Below are positions 8,150-15,605 of a stretch of DNA of 64,000 nt, piece after piece; position 1 is the first letter of the stretch; each line of letters starts with the position of its first letter. The DNA comes from Mesonia sediminis. Lineage in GTDB: Bacteria > Bacteroidota > Bacteroidia > Flavobacteriales > Flavobacteriaceae. The stretch spans positions 482,632-546,631 of the forward strand of contig NZ_JBHULZ010000023.1 in the NCBI RefSeq assembly GCF_042684705.1. Direction: 5' to 3'. The notes below the pieces were generated by a model. It saw only the letters and a list, made by a program, of their open reading frames with translations. It was not told the DNA's origin and made no database searches. A program made the position numbers and the translations under genes.

Positions 8150-8710
8150 TTATTCTTTAATTCCTTCCTCAATATACTTTTTCGCTCCAAATGGTTTCAT
8201 AGACACTTCTCGAACTTCTATCGCACGAATGTTTGACTCTGGAATTCCCATTAGTTGTCTTTTGTCGGTAAATTCTGTTTCTAATATTCCGTAATACATT
8301 TTGTCGTTAGGGTCTTTTGCGACCAAATAAACATTAGCTTTTCTGTCGGAACTTTGTAAATGAGCGATTACTAAAGGATTTGTGGTGTCTTCTTTTAAAT
8401 CTTCAAAAGCATTCTCAAGTCTTTTATTCAAATCAAGTGAAATTGAATATGAAATGTCGTCTAATTGTAATGAGTCAAATGGCTTTTCCTCAAATCCACT
8501 TAAGTGAACATTTTTGTGATAAGCTATTTCTTCTCTTTGACCATTTTTTATTTCTTCTCGAAATCGAAATTCCGACAAATTCAATCGGACAATCTCTTCG
8601 TTTTGCGCCTTTTCATTTATTTCTAAGCGATATCTTTCTTCTTTGACCGATTCCTCTTCCAATTGTTCACAACGGTTCGGGGCTTTGCGAGGGAGAGGAT
8701 TAGAAAGCAC
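8150..8710 (-). CDS. Hypothetical protein, possibly a remnant
   Basis: A 186-residue ORF of unknown family. The first 16 residues (MLSNPLPRKAPNRCEQ) are translated from sequence that looks like boundary-repeat DNA, so the true start is probably later or lost. Residues 20-60 are strongly charged (EEERYRLEINEKAQNEEI-like). The rest is a plausible soluble domain with segments NPLVIAHLQSSDRKANVYLV and KMYYGILETEFTDKRQLMGI and a lysine/glutamate-rich end. No catalytic or binding motif is visible. It sits between the scar zone and the hairpin repeat, in opposite orientation to the following efflux operon. It may be the C-terminal part of a larger mobile-element protein. Confidence 0.4.
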   Translation of the reverse strand: MLSNPLPRKAPNRCEQLEEESVKEERYRLEINEKAQNEEIVRLNLSEFRFREEIKNGQREEIAYHKNVHLSGFEEKPFDSLQLDDISYSISLDLNKRLENAFEDLKEDTTNPLVIAHLQSSDRKANVYLVAKDPNDKMYYGILETEFTDKRQLMGIPESNIRAIEVREVSMKPFGAKKYIEEGIKE

Positions 8711-8735
8711 AAACTTTCAATTTAGCACCAACGTA

Positions 8736-8796
8736 GCAAAACCATTTTTTTATTTGCTAATTTACACTTTTCAAGCAAATAAAAAATGGTTTTTGC
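8736..8796. repeat. Long inverted repeat (hairpin) in a boundary region
   Basis: Left arm 8736-8757 (GCAAAACCATTTTTTTATTTGC read in two halves: GCAAAACCAT, TTTTTTATTTGC) pairs with right arm 8775-8796 (GCAAATAAAAAATGG, TTTTTGC), with one bulged T and a 17-bp loop. Flanking copies of AGCACAAA-type and TTTAGCAC strings (about 8707-8729 and 8806-8828) occur on both sides, giving a compound palindrome. It lies between the remnant ORF and the efflux operon. Its function is unknown; it may be a transposition or recombination scar or a bidirectional terminator. Confidence 0.6.
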
Positions 8797-8984
8797 GGAA
8801 TAGAAGCACAAAAGTTGAATTTAGCACTTAACCCGCTCTCTTGCAAAACCCTTGTTAGTGGCTGTGGCTTTTTGTTTACTCTTTATTTGATACATTTATC
8901 TGTAAATCAAAAGATTAAAGAACTTTTTCATTTTCTCGAAATGTTAATTTTTCTAAAAAATACTTTCAGGATAACAATATTCTT

Positions 8985-9007
8985 TACTTTTGTTGTCGTA
9001 ACAACAA
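8985..9007 (+). promoter_or_regulatory. Promoter overlapped by a palindromic operator of the MarR operon
   Basis: A perfect Bacteroidota -7 box, TACTTTTG (8985-8992), has a weak -33 TTTC at 8964-8967 with 17-bp spacing. The -7 box runs into a perfect inverted repeat TTGTTGT-CGTA-ACAACAA (8990-9007), which ends 6 bp before the MarR ATG at 9014. This is the expected layout for autorepression by the MarR protein encoded just downstream. The binding itself is inferred. Confidence 0.7.
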
Positions 9008-9013
9008 TTGTTT

Positions 9014-9457
9014 ATGCAATCAAATTTAGAATATCAGGATTTTTACAATCTGCTTACTGGCAGGACACCACAGGCATTTAATCGTATTTTGAATAAGAAT
9101 TTCAGACAGAACGGAGTAGAATTAACCAAGGAACAATGGTCTATTTTGGCTGTTTTGTGGGAAAATGACGGTTGCTCGCAACAGTATTTGGCAGATAAGA
9201 GCTTTCGGGACAGACCAAGCGTAACCCGTTTGATTGACAATATGGAAAAAGACGGTTTGGTCGACCGGAAACCCGATGTAAATGACAGAAGGTCTAATTT
9301 GATTTTTCTGACAAAAAAAGGAAGGCAAATACAGGAAAAAGTTATGAATCTTGTCAATGCTACCGTCGAAGAATCCATAAAAGGAATCAGTGTGGAAAAT
9401 ATAGTGACAGTAAAAGAAGTGTTTCATAAAATATATCAAAATTTAGAGGTAAAATGA
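9014..9457 (+). CDS. MarR-family transcriptional regulator of the efflux operon
   Basis: A 147-residue winged-helix protein. Its core reads GVELTKEQWSILAVLWENDG, followed by CSQQYLADKSFRDRPSVTRL and IDNMEKDGLVDRKPDVNDRR, the recognisable MarR DNA-binding helices, and wing (DRRSNLIFLTKKG). MarR proteins are dimeric repressors released by small aromatic or lipophilic ligands. I chose ATG 9014 because a TTG two codons upstream lies inside or against the operator palindrome. Its stop overlaps the TolC gene start as ATGA (9454-9457), so regulator and pump are cotranslated. It probably represses its own operon via the 8990-9007 dyad. Confidence 0.9.
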   Translation: MQSNLEYQDFYNLLTGRTPQAFNRILNKNFRQNGVELTKEQWSILAVLWENDGCSQQYLADKSFRDRPSVTRLIDNMEKDGLVDRKPDVNDRRSNLIFLTKKGRQIQEKVMNLVNATVEESIKGISVENIVTVKEVFHKIYQNLEVK

Positions 9458-10836
9458 GAATTAAAAAATTACTGCCTATACTTGCCTGCCTTTTGGCTTT
9501 TGAAGGAAAGGCTCAAATTGATGTGAGCTCGTCTTTGCAGGAAGCAATTCAGAAAGCAATCGACAAAAACGCTTCTATCCGAAACAAAGATTTGGAAGTG
9601 GAAAAAATCAGTACGGAAAAGAAAAGTGTTTGGAACAAATACATTCCGAAAGTAGAAGGTTCGGCAAATTATATGTATTTCGATACGAACATAACGCTCG
9701 ATTTACCAACGGGGAACATTCCGGTTATCAATCAGCCGATTTTTGACGGAAAGCAATCGTTTGACAGTTACGGAAACGTACTGATGGGAAGCCTGATGGC
9801 AAAAACGGTTTTGTTCAGTGGCTTTCAAATCGAAAACGGAGCAAAGGCATTAGAGCAAAAACGAATCGGAACGGCTTATCTTTCCGAGGCTGAAAAAGAA
9901 AATTTAATTAAAGAAGTGATTCATTCGTTTGACCAGGTCCATTTGCTGAACGAAGTCGAAAAATTACTGAATGACAGCGAAAAACGCTTGGCTACAGAAA
10001 CCAAAAGAGTAGAAAGGGCTATCGAAGAAGGACTTGCCATTCCGTATGACAGGGACAAAATCAAATTGGCGAATCTCGAATTACAATCCAAAAAAATAGA
10101 ACTTCAGGGAAAACGAAAAGTCCTTTACCAAAAGATAAATTACCTTACGGGATATTCTGAAAACCAAATCAAAGAAGTAGAATATTTACTTGCACCTTAT
10201 ATGATTTCGGAAGAATTATCGGTTGAGAACAAACAGGAGCTTAAGGCTTTGGAATCGTTCAAAAAAGCATCGGATTATATGATTAAAAAAGAAAAAGGGA
10301 GTTATCTTCCCGTTTTGGGAGCATTCGGAGGTGTTACTTATACGAGCCTTTTTGACGCTACGATGATTACACCTGAAATTCCAATGGTCAATTCCCGACT
10401 TTACGGAAGAATGAACGAATTTACGATGAGTCCGAATTGGATGGTAGGGCTTTCGATGAAATGGGAAATTTTCAGCGGATTTGAACGTAAGCACAAAATC
10501 CACGAAGCCAAGATAAATGCGGAACAGGTGCAAAATCAATTAGACGATACCAAGGAGAAATTTGCTTTGCTTTTGGAAAATAACCTGGCGAATTACAGGA
10601 TTCAGAATCAGAAATACCAAATCGGTCTGGAGCAGGAAAAAGTGGCTTCAAACAATCTGAATATGGCTGTAAGGCAATATCAGGAAGGGCTTATCAACAT
10701 TTCCCAAAGATTGGAAGCAGAAAACGATTTGTTTAAAGCATCAGCCAATAAAATTCAGATTTTAGTAGAGCAAAGGCTGTCCGCTTTAGAAACACTTTCC
10801 GTAACCGGAGAATTAACCAAAACCATTTTAAACTAA
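9454..10836 (+). CDS. TolC-family outer membrane efflux protein
   Basis: A 460-residue outer membrane factor. It has a cleavable signal peptide (MRIKKLLPILACLLAFEGKA, about residues 1-20) and the repeated coiled-coil/strand pattern of TolC: SSLQEAIQKAIDKNASIRNK near 26, a long coiled region 130-215, then YLPVLGAFGGVTYTSLFD (about 280) and SGFERKHKIHEAKINAEQV (about 341). It forms a trimeric channel from periplasm to outside for a tripartite pump. Neighbours are MarR (4-bp overlap upstream) and HlyD (13-bp gap downstream). Codons are richer in G+C (cgg, ttg, gga) than in neighbouring defence genes, which suggests a separate transfer history. Confidence 0.9.
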   Translation: MRIKKLLPILACLLAFEGKAQIDVSSSLQEAIQKAIDKNASIRNKDLEVEKISTEKKSVWNKYIPKVEGSANYMYFDTNITLDLPTGNIPVINQPIFDGKQSFDSYGNVLMGSLMAKTVLFSGFQIENGAKALEQKRIGTAYLSEAEKENLIKEVIHSFDQVHLLNEVEKLLNDSEKRLATETKRVERAIEEGLAIPYDRDKIKLANLELQSKKIELQGKRKVLYQKINYLTGYSENQIKEVEYLLAPYMISEELSVENKQELKALESFKKASDYMIKKEKGSYLPVLGAFGGVTYTSLFDATMITPEIPMVNSRLYGRMNEFTMSPNWMVGLSMKWEIFSGFERKHKIHEAKINAEQVQNQLDDTKEKFALLLENNLANYRIQNQKYQIGLEQEKVASNNLNMAVRQYQEGLINISQRLEAENDLFKASANKIQILVEQRLSALETLSVTGELTKTILN

Positions 10837-10849
10837 ATTATCAAAAGTA

Positions 10850-11806
10850 ATGAAAAAGATATATTTATTATTAGTTGTAGTGATTTCCGCTGTCGGTTGT
10901 GGTAAGCCGAAAACCGAGGTTATTCAGGGAAAAATCGAAAGGGAGCAAATCGGAATCGTATCGAAAATTCCCGGAAAAATCATTGAAATCCGTATTCAGG
11001 AAGGAGATTTTGTGAGAAAAGGCGATACGCTTGCTATTTTGGACATTCCCGAAGTCGATGCCAAAAAAAGTCAGGCAAAGGGTGCTGTTCAGTCGGCAAA
11101 AGCCCAATATGATATGACTTTGAAAGGAGCTACGGACAATCAGCTCAAACAGCTAGAAGCCAAACAAAAAGCACTCAAAGAACAGTACGAACTGGCTCAA
11201 AAATCCATTAACCGATTGTCAAATATGCTTAAAGATTCGTTGGTTTCCCAACAGATGTATGATGAGGCTTTCGCTAAATATCAGGGGGCTCAATCGCAGT
11301 ATCTGGCTGTTCAGGCTGAAATTTCGGACGTGAAATACGGAGCAAGAATCGAACAGCAAAAAATGGCATTGGGACAGCAGGAAAGGGCTTTGGGAGCTTT
11401 ACAGGAAGTTTCGGTTGCGGATTCCGAGCGGTATATCATTGCTCCGCAGGATATGACGGTAGAGTCCATTACGCTTAAAGCAGGGGAGCTGGCACTTCCC
11501 GGTTATACCTTGATTAGCGGAACGATTTCGGAATCGACTTATTTCCGTTTTACGATTCCCGAAAGCCGGCTTTCAAAGGTTCAGAAAGGACAGGAAGTAA
11601 TGGTTAATGTGGTCTATAACAAAAGTCAGGTTAAGGGAAAAATAACTTCGGTTAAGGCTTTGGGAGCTTATGCAAATATTGCAACGGCTTATCCCGATTA
11701 CGAAATTCAGGAGAGTCTTTTTGAGATAAAAATCAGTCCGATTGATATCAGTCAGGCCAAAGATTTGTTTACGAAAACTACGGTTACTTTAGAACTGTTA
11801 AAATAA
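10850..11806 (+). CDS. HlyD-family periplasmic adaptor (membrane fusion protein), lipoprotein-like
   Basis: A 318-residue adaptor. The N-terminus MKKIYLLLVVVISAVGCGKP has a lipobox-like AVGC, so it is probably a lipoprotein anchored in the inner membrane. Then follow a lipoyl half-motif (GKIIEIRIQEGDFVRKGDTL, about 44-63), an alpha-helical hairpin rich in Gln/Lys/Ala (75-185), and a second lipoyl/beta-barrel part (IIAPQDMTVESITLKAGELA). It links the ABC permease to TolC. The gene lies 13 bp after tolC and 7 bp before the permease, one operon. Similar adaptors occur with the YhiI/YbhG type of ABC exporters. Confidence 0.88.
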   Translation: MKKIYLLLVVVISAVGCGKPKTEVIQGKIEREQIGIVSKIPGKIIEIRIQEGDFVRKGDTLAILDIPEVDAKKSQAKGAVQSAKAQYDMTLKGATDNQLKQLEAKQKALKEQYELAQKSINRLSNMLKDSLVSQQMYDEAFAKYQGAQSQYLAVQAEISDVKYGARIEQQKMALGQQERALGALQEVSVADSERYIIAPQDMTVESITLKAGELALPGYTLISGTISESTYFRFTIPESRLSKVQKGQEVMVNVVYNKSQVKGKITSVKALGAYANIATAYPDYEIQESLFEIKISPIDISQAKDLFTKTTVTLELLK

Positions 11807-11813
11807 AAATCAA

Positions 11814-12974
11814 ATGAAAAACTTTTTTTCGCTTATAAAAAGGGAATTCCGTTTGTTTTGGGATAACAGTGTGCTTCGGTTGCTTTTTATTGGGGCTCCG
11901 ATTATGTACGGAATACTTTTAGGCTTTGTTTATCAGAAAGGTAAGGTTACCGATTTGCCTGTTGTGGTGGTTGATGAAGACCAAAGTCAGATGAGCCGAA
12001 AAGCTATTGAAATGATGCAGGATAATGAGGTTCTGAACGTGGCTTTTATCCGGTACGACCAGAACGATTTAGCTAAAATCGTAGCGGAAAACGATAATAT
12101 TCCTGCGGTTGTGATTATTCCGAAAGATTTTGAGAAACAGGTAATGACCAAAAAATATCCCGAAGTGCTTACCATTGTAAATACTTCGAATGTTTTAACA
12201 GCCAATTATGCTTCGACTGCCATTCAGATTTGTTTAGGAACACTTAAAGCGGGAGTTCAGATTGAAGCTCTTAAAAAACAAGGAATGCCTGAAAGTGTAG
12301 CAATGTCGCAATATGAGCCGTTCAAAACCACCTTTATCAAAAAATACAACCGAAGCACGAACTATATGTACTTTTTGTGGCCTGGCATTTTGGCAACGGT
12401 TTTACAACAGGTTTTGCTGTTAGGCTTGGCTTTGTCCTTTGCTTCCGAATACGAAAACGGAACTTTCAGAACATTGGTTTCGGAAAACAAATCCCTACTT
12501 AAAATAATGGCAGTTAAGATAATTCCGTATCTGATAATGAGCTTCGGTATTTGGATCTTGTATTATCTGTTTACGTTTTGGTTCAGGATTCCGTTTTATG
12601 AAAATCTAGGTGCTTTGACCTTTGTAGCGGGAATTTTCGTGTTGTCGGTATGCTTTATCGGGATATTGGTAAGCATATTGATTCCGAGTCAGCTCAAAGC
12701 AACCGAAATATTGATGGTAATAGCCACTCCGAGTTTTATTTTGAGCGGATTTACGTGGCCGCTTTCGCAAATGCCCGATTGGGTTGTGGCTGTTGCAAAT
12801 GTGATTCCGCTTACGCATTTCTTACAGGCATTCAGAATTTTGCTGATAGAAGAAGGAACGTTGTCCCAATGTTCGGGTGCAATTTGGGCTATGATTTGGA
12901 TTGGACTTGTTTGTGCGGTTTTGTCTTATGTAGCTTTGTATTTTAAAAGGAAAAAGGTGTTGAAGCAAGGTTGA
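11814..12974 (+). CDS. ABC-2 type permease (drug or metabolite exporter), operon end apparently truncated
   Basis: A 386-residue permease of the ABC2_membrane type: one N-terminal membrane helix (about 20-42), a large extracytoplasmic domain with VVVVDEDQSQMSRKAIEMMQ (about 50-69) and the conserved NYMYFLWPGILATVLQQVLL (about 180) opening five C-terminal helices, ending in a basic tail. Related Bacteroidota operons usually encode two such permeases (paralogues) after the HlyD gene. Here the operon stops after one, and there is no ATPase gene in the island. Either the partner is missing, which would make the pump inactive, or it is supplied elsewhere. Downstream lies a 15-bp boundary motif at 13077-13091. 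Confidence 0.85.
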   Translation: MKNFFSLIKREFRLFWDNSVLRLLFIGAPIMYGILLGFVYQKGKVTDLPVVVVDEDQSQMSRKAIEMMQDNEVLNVAFIRYDQNDLAKIVAENDNIPAVVIIPKDFEKQVMTKKYPEVLTIVNTSNVLTANYASTAIQICLGTLKAGVQIEALKKQGMPESVAMSQYEPFKTTFIKKYNRSTNYMYFLWPGILATVLQQVLLLGLALSFASEYENGTFRTLVSENKSLLKIMAVKIIPYLIMSFGIWILYYLFTFWFRIPFYENLGALTFVAGIFVLSVCFIGILVSILIPSQLKATEILMVIATPSFILSGFTWPLSQMPDWVVAVANVIPLTHFLQAFRILLIEEGTLSQCSGAIWAMIWIGLVCAVLSYVALYFKRKKVLKQG

Positions 12975-13076
12975 ATTTTGTACTGCAAAAAAATCCTGTG
13001 TGGTAGATTTTTATTATTTTTTTCTGTGTCAGGTTGTTATTTTTCATCCGTTTAATTTCAGGGGTACGGTTGTTCT

Positions 13077-13091
13077 GCCATTGCCACTAAC
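13077..13091 (-). repeat. 15-bp boundary motif inverted relative to 8854-8868
   Basis: On the minus strand this reads GTTAGTGGCAATGGC. The plus strand at 8854-8868 reads GTTAGTGGCTGTGGC, differing at two positions. The two sites face inward around the MarR-TolC-HlyD-permease operon and nothing else, so they may be the ends of the segment that brought it in. GTTAGTGGCA-like ends are common beside accessory gene cassettes in this phylum as far as I recall; no recombinase is known to me for them. Confidence 0.4.
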
Positions 13092-13164
13092 TAGTATATA
13101 ACCTCAAAAATATATAACTTTTTCTATATATTTTAATATATACCGTGGTATTTATCAAATATCG

Positions 13165-13839
13165 CTAGGTTTTGTGCGTATTTAAGAAGCAGGTGATATC
13201 CTTTTCAAGGTCTTGTTTTAAATATGCTAATGGCTCCCCTACTCCTGGAAATGGTGATTTCACAAAGCTAAAATCAAGTATTTTCTGGTAAATGAATTGC
13301 TCTCCTAGAAAACGAACTAAGTGTTCATAAATTTGATTGATAAGGCTTGCTGTGTCTTGGATAAAGACATATTCTGGGCAGTATATCATTACCGCATAAC
13401 GTCTTGATCCTTCACAGAATTCATTTATAAAATAAGTAAGCTCAGCGAACTGGAATTTTATATTATTTGTTTTGATGCTAATGGAGTCGTTTTTGATATC
13501 ATCTGCTGAAATATCGGCTTCTTCAAAGGCAGTAATTTCAAGTCCTTCTAACTTTGGTGCTTCTTGAACTAAAGCGACAATAGCTTCTATAAAAATTGGG
13601 TTTCCTCTGGCATAGAAATTTATAAAAATTTGCTCATTTACAAAACTAACGGTAAAGGACAAATCTTTGCAGTAATAGTTAAGATGTACATTAAAAGCGT
13701 TCATAAATTCCTTAATTGCACTTTGAGAGGGGTAGTTTTGAACCTTGTATATATGCTGGCGGAACCAGCTCCAAAAATGTTGTGGATTGTTATAAATGAC
13801 TTGTTTTTTTAATTCGGTTTTGATTGAAATCTGTATCAT
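13165..13839 (-). CDS. Hypothetical protein of the mobility module (intact copy)
   Basis: A 224-residue soluble protein with no family I recognise. Visible traits are an aromatic N-terminal segment (NNPQHFWSWFRQHIYKVQNY, about 17-36), a beta-rich middle (LSFTVSFVNEQIFINFYARG) and a helical C-terminus (QDTASLINQIYEHLVRFLGE). There is no signal peptide or membrane helix. It ends the leftward mobility operon, 29 bp after the IstB-like ATPase gene. A truncated copy lies at 6979-7502, so this gene family travels with the element. Function unknown; a role in replication or transfer of the element is only a guess from position. Confidence 0.75.
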   Translation of the reverse strand: MIQISIKTELKKQVIYNNPQHFWSWFRQHIYKVQNYPSQSAIKEFMNAFNVHLNYYCKDLSFTVSFVNEQIFINFYARGNPIFIEAIVALVQEAPKLEGLEITAFEEADISADDIKNDSISIKTNNIKFQFAELTYFINEFCEGSRRYAVMIYCPEYVFIQDTASLINQIYEHLVRFLGEQFIYQKILDFSFVKSPFPGVGEPLAYLKQDLEKDITCFLNTHKT

Positions 13840-13868
13840 TTTATTTGATTTTAGTAGTTGGCTAATAA

Positions 13869-14561
13869 TTATCTTTTGTCTTGGGTATGGGGATGAAATG
13901 CGATGAGGTTGAGCATTTCTCTGAGCTTTGATCGCACGCGTTTGCCGTAGCGCTCTTCTATTTCACTAGCGTTTAGGTTGGTGGTAATATGCGTCATTCT
14001 CTTTGTAAAAAACTTGGGTTTAGTTCTGTAGTTGGTATAAAACTCGTGTCTGCTAAGCAGCACCTCAGCCATTACGTTTGTATCTTTACCATAGAAACGA
14101 CCCGTTGGCTCTAGGCCGAGATCATCAAAGCAATAGGTCTTTTGATTGCCGTATTGAGAGATGATCTTACTCCCATGTTCATTATAAGCGAAGGTAATTT
14201 CGCGCGCCGTTACCATTTGGTATTCGGGTTTTTGGTAGCATATTTCTGGCATAAGCTGCATAAGCGAAGTTTTGCCCACACCAACGGGGCCAGACAGCAA
14301 AACACCTTTGTTGAGGTTGAGGTGTAACCTTTTGGCGTTGCGCTTATCTTGGATCATAAGTACGCAGAGTTTGTAAATCAGTTCGTAATCGGATGAATGA
14401 ATTTTAAAATGGCTCCCAAAGCGTTCTTTGCCTTTCGCGGTTAAGAAAACAACCACTTGTTTTAGGCTATAATGAAAATGATTATCGTGTTTTATGGCAA
14501 GGCAAAACTCTTGGTTATTGGCCGCCTTAATAAGTTTACCTATAGGATTAGAGTGGTTCAT
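13869..14561 (-). CDS. IstB/DnaC-like AAA+ ATPase of the integrative element
   Basis: A 230-residue P-loop protein with Walker A GPVGVGKTS (91-99) and Walker B YCFDDLGLE (143-151), followed by HITTNLNASEIEERYGKRVR (about 192-211), which matches the sensor/arginine-finger region of DnaC, DnaI and IstB helper ATPases. Such proteins load a replicative helicase or assist a transposase. Within this module it probably serves replication of the excised element. It overlaps the 3' end of the winged-helix gene by 14 bp (14548-14561), implying coupled translation. No transposase partner is present, which argues against a true IstB of an IS21 element. Confidence 0.8.
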   Translation of the reverse strand: MNHSNPIGKLIKAANNQEFCLAIKHDNHFHYSLKQVVVFLTAKGKERFGSHFKIHSSDYELIYKLCVLMIQDKRNAKRLHLNLNKGVLLSGPVGVGKTSLMQLMPEICYQKPEYQMVTAREITFAYNEHGSKIISQYGNQKTYCFDDLGLEPTGRFYGKDTNVMAEVLLSRHEFYTNYRTKPKFFTKRMTHITTNLNASEIEERYGKRVRSKLREMLNLIAFHPHTQDKR

Positions 14562-15213
14562 TGTAGATTTTGTTTTGGTTGAGTTGATGATTATTATCGA
14601 TACCTTTTTGATTAAACTGCTGAAAACCTTTGGCTGAGGTCAGCCACTTTTTAGCCAGGGGTTGCCAATTTGTGATTGGCTTCACCCCTGCTATGTTCCA
14701 GTTGAGCTTCTCATAATACGCGATAAACTTTTCTGCCTCCATTAATAAATCAAGCTTGCTTGATTGATCTTCTTTTTTAAAAAAGTGGATGACTTCATTT
14801 TTAAAATTCAGCTTAAGCTGTTTATAAGATTTATAATCTTTATATAATTTATATATGTTTATATATGGTGGTAGTACATGTTTACCACTTGTTCCCTGCT
14901 TGTTTATCGCTTGTTTAGCTTTTGGGTAAAAATTACCTAAGCTAAAGCGACTGCTTTGATAGACGTTCTTGGACGGATAATAGCGGATGTAATTCCACTT
15001 CTGAAGTTCGTTCAGGCATTTGTAATAGGTTTTTGTAGAACCTATTTTTGAATACTGCATAAGCTCCTCTCGCCCTGCTTGGAATTCGGTTTTGAATCTG
15101 CTTGCATTGGCAAACTGAAACAAGGCCATGTAAAGTGAAATATGCGTGGGCCTGAGCTTGGTATCCTCATGAATCTTCCGGAACGCCTGGTTGAGGTGTT
15201 CGATGTAGTTCAT
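14548..15213 (-). CDS. Winged-helix protein, probable replication or transfer initiator of the element
   Basis: A 221-residue protein. Residues 20-85 look like a replication-initiator or phage-type winged helix (LRPTHISLYMALFQFANASR, SKIGSTKTYYKCLNELQKWN, YIRYYPSKN). The pattern is that of DnaD-like or helix-turn-helix proteins commonly paired with a DnaC-like ATPase. The C-terminal part (residues 150-221) is charged and contains WNIAGVKPITNWQPLAKKWL, a DnaT/DnaD-tail-like segment. It overlaps the ATPase gene and follows the excisionase-like gene by 4 bp. The function is inferred from the pairing. Confidence 0.6.
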   Translation of the reverse strand: MNYIEHLNQAFRKIHEDTKLRPTHISLYMALFQFANASRFKTEFQAGREELMQYSKIGSTKTYYKCLNELQKWNYIRYYPSKNVYQSSRFSLGNFYPKAKQAINKQGTSGKHVLPPYINIYKLYKDYKSYKQLKLNFKNEVIHFFKKEDQSSKLDLLMEAEKFIAYYEKLNWNIAGVKPITNWQPLAKKWLTSAKGFQQFNQKGIDNNHQLNQNKIYNEPL

Positions 15214-15217
15214 GAGA

Positions 15218-15484
15218 CTAGATTTTATTATCGGTTAAAAGTTTATCAATTTGCTCAACATCATAATAATACGAGCCACCAATCTTACTAGAAGGAATGA
15301 CATTATTCACTCTGTAATTCAGCAAAGTAGGTTTAGAAATATTGAGGTACTCCGCTGCTTCTTCGGTTCTTAGCCAGCGTTTTTTAATCCCTTTTTTCTG
15401 ATTGAGCTCAATTTCGTTTAACTTCTTGAGAAGATCATTTTTCAGATCTTTTAAGTGTTTTGTGGTTACAATTTCTGCGTTCAT
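15218..15484 (-). CDS. Excisionase-type helix-turn-helix protein (MerR/AlpA-like)
   Basis: An 88-residue protein: a short coiled N-terminus (TTKHLKDLKNDLLKKLNEIE) followed by the HTH_17/excisionase domain RWLRTEEAAEYLNISKPTLL, NYRVNNVIPSSKIGGSYYYD, VEQIDKLL. Small proteins of this type direct excision or activate transfer genes in Bacteroidota integrative elements (Xis-like, CTnDOT Xis2c/Xis2d-type). It is the first gene of the four-gene leftward module (HTH, winged helix, ATPase, hypothetical), separated from rteC by about 120 bp that should hold the promoter. Confidence 0.85.
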   Translation of the reverse strand: MNAEIVTTKHLKDLKNDLLKKLNEIELNQKKGIKKRWLRTEEAAEYLNISKPTLLNYRVNNVIPSSKIGGSYYYDVEQIDKLLTDNKI

Positions 15485-15605
15485 AGTGTTTGATTTTGAT
15501 TAATACTTGTTTTGAGACTTTCCAGGAGTAAAAATCAGTATGAAGCAGGAACAAATCACCCGATATCAGGTGTATATCGGGTGAAAATTTAACATTTAAG
15601 TAGGC

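Noticed and set aside
8815..9081. 88-codon ORF upstream of MarR
   Set aside because: It runs through boundary repeats, the promoter and operator and into marR in another frame; no coding features.
12650..12946. 98-codon ORF inside the ABC permease gene
   Set aside because: Frame shadow of a well-supported permease; composition not protein-like.
13869..14561. IS21 IstB transposition helper
   Set aside because: No IstA transposase or IS ends beside it; the winged-helix partner and element context favour a replication helper.
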